In this document: piece after piece, positions 1 through 64,000 of the stretch
How positions within the stretch are numbered: the stretch's first letter is position 1
Layout: each line of letters begins with the position of its first letter
Program-made: the position numbers and the translations under genes
Assembly (NCBI GenBank): GCA_026929865.2
Contig: CM049404.1
Location: forward strand, 31,167,501 to 31,231,500
From: Hyperoplus lanceolatus
Lineage: Eukaryota > Chordata > Actinopteri > Uranoscopiformes > Ammodytidae
Direction: 5' to 3'
Length of the DNA: 64,000 nucleotides
Notes under the pieces: model-generated
Seen by the model: the letters and a program-made list of their open reading frames with translations, nothing else
What the model was told of the DNA's origin: nothing
The model's database searches: none

Positions 1-154
1 TTATAGTTTTATTTTCTGTAACAGTAACTTGTTATATTATTATTATATTTATCATGATTATCAGTTGTTACCACAGTGAACTCTTGTGAACTATTATTAC
101 TAGTATTTTTCTGAAAATTTAAAAATGACTAAATTAAAACATTCTCTCAGCTCT

Positions 155-535
155 TTAAACCTGCAGTGTGTACAATTTTGGGTTTTATTTCCTAGCAGAT
201 TTTGTAGAAAGTAATTATAAAATCCATAAGTACATTTAATTTAGTGCATACTAGCTGAAACATTTTTTTAGAATTATTATCTTTTCCCTTAGAAAGGGTC
301 TCATATATGTCCATATTTCTGCATATTTTGGACCAGGCCTAGTGCCGCCATCTTGAAGGTGTCATAGTTGGAATGTCATCAGGTGCATTGTTTAAAATTT
401 AGAATTGTTCTTGTCCTTGAAGGCCACTGTAGCTTCTGTTATTATTCGAAAGGGTTGGGGTTACCCAGGGAGCGTTGCATTCTAGAACTTTGAAGAACTT
501 TCTTGATGATGTCGTATTACACACTGCACCTTTAA
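155..535 (-). mobile_element. MITE family A copy 1
   Basis: About 380 bases with TTAA-ended inverted termini (TTAAAGGTGCAGTGTGTA-like). Carries AAGATGGCGGC (here GCCGCCATCTTGAAGG), a YY1-type motif. Downstream of mapre1 copy 1. Confidence 0.9.
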
Positions 536-1639
536 TGTGATGTGTTGCTACATCTGTGTCACATGAACATTTTAAAGGTGAGAAACTGTAGGTAAAAACT
601 GTTGTTCTTTCAAGCACTGGTTAATTTTGAGATTTTTTTGGCTATTTTGCTTCGATTAACATGCGTTTTTCATAAATCAAAAGGTTCAAAATGAACATTT
701 AGGTGTTTATTTGACCGTTTGCGTCTGTATATTCCTCCTATACAACCAACTTTAACGGCCATTATCCCAACATTAGTTTTTTTTCAATTCTCTGAACCAA
801 AAATCTCAACTTCCAAAGCACTTACGTCAACTAAACTTTCCATAATCATTCTCAGCACTATTCTGAAGGTTATTACAGAAGGATTTATTTATATGTTGTT
901 CACTGTCTGATTTATGAGACATTTTTTTCTTCAAAACATATACAAAAAATCAATTTTTAAGACCTGTACATAGTATTTTTTATTCTATTTATAAAATGGG
1001 AAATAAAGGCTGCATCCAAAATCTGTTCTGTAAAAACTTTGGACAGTAATATTTGTCAACCAGAGCGATAACCTCATAATCAAAGTTTAATTTTAAATCC
1101 ACTGAGTTTGGAGGACGGAGACCGAACACAAAATAAGTTAGGCCTACTGCACTCGCCTTTCACCACACCACAAAGCTTGACTGTGTCCAGAAACTACAAA
1201 CTCACTATTTCAGAGATTTCCAGAAAATACAAAAACCCTTAATCCCGAGGCACCGTCTGATTGTGTGCAACATTGAACCTTCTATTCACGAAGTTAAAAC
1301 CGTGAGGCTACGACATTCGAACACTAAATAATTTCCTCAATCATCGAATCGCTTCGTAAAGTCTATCCCTGCGATCCGATCCCCATACTCCCAAACCATC
1401 TAGAATGCCAGAAAATGATTTAGGATGTCCCAATACATGCAGATCAAATGCAGTTTGCCAAAAATACCCGGATGACCAAATACGTCCAATAGCATTTTGC
1501 AGTATGGAAACCAGCATGATTTAGTATGTAGTATAGTGAAAGTGATTTGGTACGCAGGGCATATTCCATACATCACTGCGGAGACAAAAGCTGCACCTTG
1601 AATTAAAACCATAAATATGTATTTTGTGTTTGAGCTTTT
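536..1639. other. Gap beyond mapre1 copy 1
   Basis: No gene seen. 1380-1575 resembles MITE family E (CCCATACTCCCAAACCATCT and onward). The rest is AT-rich sequence without a recognised feature. Confidence 0.4.
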
Positions 1640-18590
<16,951 letters not shown>

Positions 18591-18785
18591 CAACGGAAGG
18601 ACTGCTCTTAAAGACGTCATCACGTACGGGAAACGCCTAAACGTCTTGATGATATTTTTGATTTTCGGCAAACGTGCATTGCCGCCACCAACTGGTGTGG
18701 AGTGTGGATACATTTTAACCGTGTTTTTTTGCTGTATTATACAGTATATATAACTTTTTCTAAGAGATAACAAAAGTACGGAGGT

Positions 18786-19075
18786 GAGAAGCAGCTTTTA
18801 GTTTTCATGCACCAAATCTCTGGAACAAACTCCCAGAGAACTTGAGGTCTGCTGCAACTCCTAGCTCTTTTAAATCAAGTCTGAAGACTTTTCTGTTTCC
18901 ATTTTAACCTGTATTTTTTATTTTATTTAAATGTTCTATTTCTATTCATTCGCTTTTAAATGTTTTATTCATTTGCTTTTCCTAATGTGTTTTATGTATT
19001 TTAATCTTGCCCCTGTAAAGCACTTTGAATGGCCTTGTGTCTGAATTGTGCTATATAAATAAACTTGCCTTGCCT
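18786..19075 (+). mobile_element. L2-like LINE 3' end
   Basis: Encodes the reverse-transcriptase C-terminal signature (FSFHAPNLWNKLPENLR-like) and ends with GTGCTATATAAATAAACTTG and TGCCT repeats. A shorter 3' end of the same type is at 50198-50280. Confidence 0.8.
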
Positions 19076-19645
19076 ATAAGGATAAAAATATGAGGAGGAA
19101 GTTTTTGTTTCTTGAAAAAAATCGAAACGTGGACAAAAAAAGTTTAAATAAAATTTAGTCAATAAAGACAAAAATGTTGAGAGTAAACTTGACATTTCAA
19201 CATCAAGTCAACCTTCTATAAAAACAGACACAACGCATCTTTGCTTTCGTCGTAAGGCAGACAATGGGCTACAACAACCAATCATTTTTACTGAAATGTC
19301 TAGTGTCTCGAGAAAACAAAATCGAGGTAAAGCGTAAAAATGTGATGTAAAACAAACAAAAAACAAGGGGCATTTTCTCGGGTCATTGTGACATTGTTTT
19401 TGCCGTTTTATTGCAGTTGTCAACATTCCCAAAATTATATAAAACACTCAGAATTTAAATATATACAATGTGCATATTTTGTGATGATGGATAGAAAATT
19501 AGTTGAACAAAGAGCAACAGAGTCTATGTTCAAAATTATTGTATACAATTAAAAATACTGTATATCTCACCGTAAAAAAAATGTAATAAAAAGAACAGTA
19601 AAGAGACACCATTCCCCAAGTTCCCCATCCACACAATTATTTGTA

Positions 19646-19700
<55 letters not shown>

Positions 19701-19888
19701 CTGAATCCCTTCAGTGTTTATGAGCAAGAAAAAACTGAACAGCTCAATTTAACCCACTTCAAGCAAAAACAGTTCTCAGTAAAAAAAAAAAAAAAACGTA
19801 TTCACAATATCAGTCAGTTACTATTGTCGGCGCCACAGCAGCAGAAATACTTTGTGTCCATCACAGTGTTGTTGCTTGTAAAAGTGGC

Positions 19889-19947
19889 TGAGCGCGCACA
19901 CACACACACACACACACAGTCTCTCTCTCTCTCACGCACACACACAC

Positions 19948-20007
<60 letters not shown>

Positions 20008-20019
20008 TCAGTCTCTCTC

Positions 20020-20065
<46 letters not shown>

Positions 20066-20068
20066 CCC

Positions 20069-20112
<44 letters not shown>

Positions 20113-20129
20113 TCTCTCTCCCCCCCCCC

Positions 20130-20218
<89 letters not shown>

Positions 20219-20222
20219 TCAG

Positions 20223-20260
<38 letters not shown>

Positions 20261-20262
20261 AG
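19889..20262 (+). repeat. Compound CA / CT / C array
   Basis: Alternating (CA)n and (CT)n blocks around a C tract of roughly 100 bases (20022-20132). Strong G-quadruplex potential on the minus strand. Confidence 0.93.
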
Positions 20263-20992
20263 TATCGAAAACACAGGTTTTCCTTTTCCTTTGGGGAATC
20301 TTCAAACGTGATTCAAATATCACAGCAAAGCAGTTCAACATTATTAACATTGTAACATATTTACATACTATGACTGAAGTGGAGCGGTCATGAGTGACAG
20401 GCCCAAAGTGTGAACATTATTTTTTATCTTCTTGTTATAAAAAAATTGTTAAAAATCTTAAGTATATGTTCTGTTTAGAGTGGTGTCTATAATCTTGCAA
20501 TATCTAATCAAAATGCATTTTCCCGGGAGAGTATGAGGGCCAGGGGTGAGGGGAAAAAAATTAGAAGTTTTATTTCACTATGCAAAAAAAGTCAAAAAGT
20601 CTTTAAAAAAAATAAAAAAATTAGATAAAATGTTATGAATAAAGTGGAAATGTCGAGAATACGGTTAACACTTACGGTGCATCCGAGTGTACGGTCTCAA
20701 CATTATAGGAGTGTAACAATAAAGGTGAGTTAAAAGTGAGTTAAAAACAGCATACTTGAAATTTCTATTTTTGATGCTAAAATATAATAATGAGTTTTTA
20801 TTTTCCTGAGTAAAGTACATAAATGTGCAAGAAATGGTACTAAATATTTAAGACCAAGAAATGGTACTAAATATTTTATATGAATGAGTGATAAGAAAAA
20901 AAAATATCTCAATATTTCCACTTTTGAAAATGAAAAAAAATATTTAAAATATTTGGCCCAAATGCTCTTCCGTACATTTTAAATACTCGTGA

Positions 20993-21372
20993 TTAAAAGG
21001 TGCAGTGTGTAATATGACATCATCAAGAAAGTTCTACAAAGTTCTAGAATGCAACGCTCCCTGGGTAACCCCAACCCTTTAGAATAATAACAGAAGCTAC
21101 AGTGGCCTTCAAGGACAAGAACAATTCTAAATTTCAAACAATGCACCTGATGACATTCCAACTATGACACTTTCAAGATGGCGGCACTAGGCCTTGGACC
21201 AAAATATGCAGAAATATGGACATATATGAGACCCTTTCTAATAGAAAAAATAATAATTCAAACCATTTTTTTCAGCTATTATGCACTAAATTAAATGCAC
21301 TTGATATGATAATTACTTTCAACAAAATCTGCTAGGAAATAAAACCCGAAATTCTACACACTGCAGCTTTAA
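20993..21372 (+). mobile_element. MITE family A copy 3
   Basis: Full copy in the region downstream of dnmt3b; same termini and motif. Confidence 0.92.
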
Positions 21373-21607
21373 ACTAATAGTTTTGATGGTTGAAGTATAA
21401 AGGCATTATCAGCTCACAGCATCGTTCATTTTGACCTTTGATAATTATAGACTGATCTTCTCCTGCATGATTATTATTAATGTTGTTGCATAATTAACCA
21501 GATAAATGTATATATATAAAAAGTGGGAATATTATAAGAATATTTTTACCCGTTCAGATTGTTTTTCTAACTTCCCCAGCTGGAATGTGTTGCTGGTTCG
21601 TACTGAA

Positions 21608-21655
21608 CACACACACACACACGCACACACACGCACGCGCGCACACACACGCACA

Positions 21656-21713
<58 letters not shown>
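21608..21713 (+). repeat. (AC)n array abutting the dnmt3b stop
   Basis: CA array with GCGC interruptions, ending four bases before the stop codon of dnmt3b, so the 3' UTR starts inside GT repeats. Confidence 0.93.
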
Positions 21714-21714
<1 letters not shown>

Positions 21715-21716
21715 CC

Positions 21717-45020
<23,304 letters not shown>

Positions 45021-45769
45021 TATCAAACTCAAATGTTTTTGTAAAACGAAATATCAGCAATATAATGTTGTATAAACTAACATAAATAGTAAGTCTACTA
45101 TCATTAATGTGATATTGATATGAAAATAACCTCATATAACAGCCAACCTACGTATTTTACGAACAACCACAGTTTAACTGTTGTGTTTAAACGGCTCTGT
45201 TAGCATGCTAAGCTAAGTAGGCTACCATTAGCTTCCATAGCTAATCTTATAATAGCTATAGCTGACACATTGCCAGCCCCTTACCAGCGGTAAAGCTTCA
45301 TTTATATATGTAGCTAAACTTATTATGTTACTTTGTATTTTTTTAGTGGGTAATATTTGACTTCAACAAAAAACAACACCAAAATGAAAAGTTTCATGAA
45401 CCCAACTGCCCTGCCCTCAGCAATACATCAAACATAACAAGTACTTAAAGAAAGTTTTTTTTTAAAAAACAAAACGACTGTTAATGAATACGTCAATTCA
45501 ATTTTTACAAATCTACTTTTTTAATTAAATTAATTGTTATAAACAACACAAGCTGGAGGGCTAGGAACTCCCACTAAGTGCAAGCTTTTCTCAGCAAGCA
45601 CTCACAACTGAGTCGGCACAACATCAACTGAAAGTTGCTTAAAAATGAAGAAACTTTTGGAATATGTAGGATAATATAAAATCATGTGTAAAATACCTAG
45701 ACTAAAATGATATCATATGGATAATTGACAGAGACGTAAACAGCAAACAGTAGGGGGCAGAAGGCAGCA

Positions 45770-57045
<11,276 letters not shown>

Positions 57046-57102
57046 GAGAAAAGATCAGATTGTGAAATTTCTATTAAGAATTGTAATAAAAAAAAAAAAC
57101 GT

Positions 57103-57358
57103 ATAAAAGGTGCTACGAGGAACTTTCAGTTTTTGTTCATTCTTGCGCCCCCTTTGAATAAAGAGGCAGTGTTTTTACTACGCCAGCTGTTGTTCCTGGG
57201 TGAGCGTATACCCATGACAAAGGCATTAAGAAAAACTATATGAAAATAGCATTCTTTGCACTGATGGTCTCGTTTGCTGTTACATGTAAATTATGATCAT
57301 CAGAGGAAAAATGAGACTGTTTCAGAAATATTTAAAAGTTCCTCATTGCACCTTTAAA
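57103..57358 (+). mobile_element. MITE family C, complete
   Basis: Both termini visible: AAAGGTGCTACGAGGAAC and GTTCCTCATTGCACCTTTAA. Just after the mapre1 copy 2 distal polyadenylation signal. Confidence 0.85.
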
Positions 57359-58591
57359 CAATAATGAAATGAATGTATCCTTATTGACATTTACAGACAC
57401 GTGTCCCCTGAAATCAACATTCAGACAAAATATAAATTCACTGATATAGAATAAAATTTCAAACAGAGATAGCCGTGGTTTTCAGCAGCCGAACTGCGTT
57501 TTATTAAGTAAACATTATATATAGTTGCTATAGTAAGTACACAAACATAAAAAAATACACCAAACAGTATAAAAATAGCAAAGAATCTGTTCTTTTGAAA
57601 TGCGTTTGCACTGTTCTGTAGATTCAAAAAAAATCCTAAAAATTTTATAAAAAAAAAGGTTTTCCTTTAAAAAAAAACATGTTTTACACTCAAACCTACA
57701 GATACACACTCAAATGTTTCATCTAAACAACAGGAAATATCAAAAAGCCATGGATTGATAAGCTCTATACCGTCTATAACATTACAAGCTTTACACTGTG
57801 CTAGTATCATACGAACTGTACGTGTTCTCAATTCTCAAAAAGTCTTAAAAATTACAAAACTAGAACTTTTTTGCACTGTTTTCAAGCAAAACTATTCAAC
57901 AAAGTCAGCAGTTTAGTTGTTAATGAAGCGTGTAAACAAATACTTTTTTTTAAGGACTTGAATCAGGTAAAAGATATGTTCCTGGTGGCACTTTAAGAGC
58001 ACGTTTTAGCACCATATAGGTCAGACATTTTGACATTAACTGCTAATTCTAACAAAAAAATAATAACAAAAAAAAAACCTTATAGGCTTGTGCATTTGAT
58101 GTTCAAATGAAATGTAGTTTTTGGTCACTTTAAACCTTTTTATATATTTTGGTAGCAGGAAGATACAGTCTATATTCACATAACAGGAACAGAGAGTGAG
58201 GCCCCTTTGTCTAAGGTCATAATGCCCGTTTACTAGAATTTGGTGACAGCTTTTTAAAATATTCAAAGGCAGCGAATGTGTAGTATGTTTTTTTTTTTTT
58301 TTTAATTTACCCTGGGAGAATTAGAACCAAAATTGTCTACAAAAGAAACAAAAAAAAAAAAAAAATTTACTGTGCTAGTTTACCCAAAGAAATCTGAGGC
58401 CATAATGTCCGTTTACTAGGATTTGGTGACAGCATTAACAAATATTTAAAGGTGGATAGTAAGGAGCAGTTTTGGGGGGATTTCCCTTTGGAAAATTTGA
58501 CCCAAAAAAAAAAAAAACTTTGAAATCTAAAAAAAACTTTTTCGAGAAAAAAAATAAAATAAAAAAATACTGCGTGTTCACCAGTGTTACA

Positions 58592-58629
<38 letters not shown>

Positions 58630-59580
58630 GAGACACTGCCTGGCCTTACATCCATTACAGTAAAATTAGAACCGTTCCATTTTTAATATCTTAGCATCTA
58701 CAGAAGGATATAAACGCCACCACTCGTCAAAAAAAATCCCGCCAAAAAATCTCTTTGTGTTTTCGCATTGACTTTATTCAAGTATTTGTACGTAGCTAAC
58801 AGGGAGATGTCGATGTGACATTAAAACTGTTTTATAACTCACACTCTATCTATATAAAAACGTTCTAAAATCTTTATTATAAGGTGTTTATTATAAGGCA
58901 AAACGTAAAATAGTTTTTTCCATTTTTAAAAACTATGGATACGGACTCTCAATCTTTATAAAAAAGCTAAAAACTCCTGCATGATTTCTAGGTTTGCTCG
59001 AGGTCCACACTAGCTCCCGTCGTTTGAACTATCTGTTGTTCTGGTCAACATTAAAAACAGAAAATATAGAAAAAATGAAGCCTTCTCAGTGAGTTTTAAC
59101 AGAAATAAAACCTCCTATTACAGTCACACTGTTCAGGGTTAATGTTAGTGAACTGAGCAGAAGAGTCAAGTGTTGTCAACCTGGTTCCCTTTTTCTCTCT
59201 ACACCTGCGCTTTTACAGTATGTGAATCCCTATGTTAGTGTGTGTCACAGTGTGTGTGTGTCTAACAGTGTATGTGTGTTTGTGTACCTCTTACAGTGTG
59301 TGTTTGTGTAAGGAAAAGGGTCCGAAATCAACCTAAAATTATTTCCTAGATGCAAAGATCCGTAGTCAAACTCTCTTCTCGTCCACCAAAATGTCCCAAA
59401 AAACTTCCAGTTCTTAACACAGTTTTGCTGATGTCTGTTGATAGCCGACGTAAAAAAAAAAAAAAAATAAAAAAATATGATGAAGAAAAAAAAATCTGGT
59501 GTGTATTGCTATGTGTTAAGTAGCGTCCATCTTTGTTTTAAGGCCTGTTTTATTGACAGGCCTAGTTTGTTTTGGTCTGT
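57359..59580 (-). other. Second dnmt3b 3' UTR / convergent gap
   Basis: AT-rich with A and T homopolymers; no coding exon seen. A TTTATT (AATAAA in minus sense) near 57500 could end the transcript, about 450 bases from the mapre1 copy 2 end. Two imperfect copies of a segment (58195-58270 and 58392-58455; shared CGTTTACTAG) lie in tandem. Confidence 0.45.

Positions 59581-64000
<4,420 letters not shown>

Larger units (their letters stand above)
19100..21716 (-). other. dnmt3b 3' UTR and gap to mapre1 copy 1
   Basis: No coding exon found. Holds a MITE (20993-21372), a compound CA/CT/C array (19889-20262) and a CA array (19648-19698). Possible polyadenylation signals in minus sense include TTTATT at 20569-20574; none can be chosen by eye. 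Confidence 0.4.

Overview
The window looks like a teleost (ray-finned fish) genomic segment. It has spliced vertebrate genes with GT/AG introns, very dense CA/GT and CT/GA microsatellites, tRNA-derived SINEs, L2-like LINE tails, Tc1-like fragments and many short inverted-repeat DNA elements (MITEs). The gene content matches the vertebrate DNMT3B-MAPRE1 neighbourhood, here present twice. I saw no bacterial genes, CRISPR arrays, free-standing tRNA or rRNA genes, or LTR/retroviral elements.

Layout: (1) about 1.65-18.6 kb, minus strand: mapre1 copy 1 (EB1, microtubule plus-end protein), six coding exons, 257 codons, with a long 3' UTR. (2) 21.7-45.0 kb, minus strand: a very large dnmt3b-type DNA methyltransferase gene with 28 predicted coding exons (about 1,730-1,750 aa). 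In order it encodes an EB1-type calponin-homology (CH) domain, a tandemly repeated short exon module, a SUMO-interaction-like motif, a hAT-transposase-like domain, a PWWP domain, an ADD zinc-finger domain and a complete C5-methyltransferase domain with an unusual C-terminal extension. (3) 45.8-57.0 kb, plus strand: mapre1 copy 2, head-to-head with the dnmt3b gene and an inverted paralogue of copy 1; exons, promoter, introns and 3' UTR all align. (4) 59.6-63.6 kb, minus strand: the last four coding exons of a second dnmt3b paralogue, which runs off the right edge.

The most interesting system is the chimeric Dnmt3b. Its first two coding exons have exactly the same coding lengths (121 and 146 nt) and intron phases as mapre1 exons 1-2, and the third matches mapre1 exon 3. 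This points to capture of the EB1 CH domain from the neighbouring gene. Downstream of the CH domain lies what reads as a domesticated hAT-type transposase domain (ZNF862/KIAA1586-like) whose catalytic positions are changed. CH domains have been reported in some zebrafish Dnmt3b paralogues (recalled, not checked here); I do not know of a description of the hAT-like part.

Other notable points: mapre1 copy 1 ends without the EEY/F tail of EB1, and an EEF-stop sequence survives just downstream in another frame. One exon junction in the dnmt3b hAT region does not keep frame with its strongest donor. Two very long CT/GA arrays have grown out of copies of the same SINE. One MITE family spreads an AAGATGGCGGC (YY1-type) motif through the locus. 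All gene models are read by eye from splice signals and family knowledge; no searches were run.
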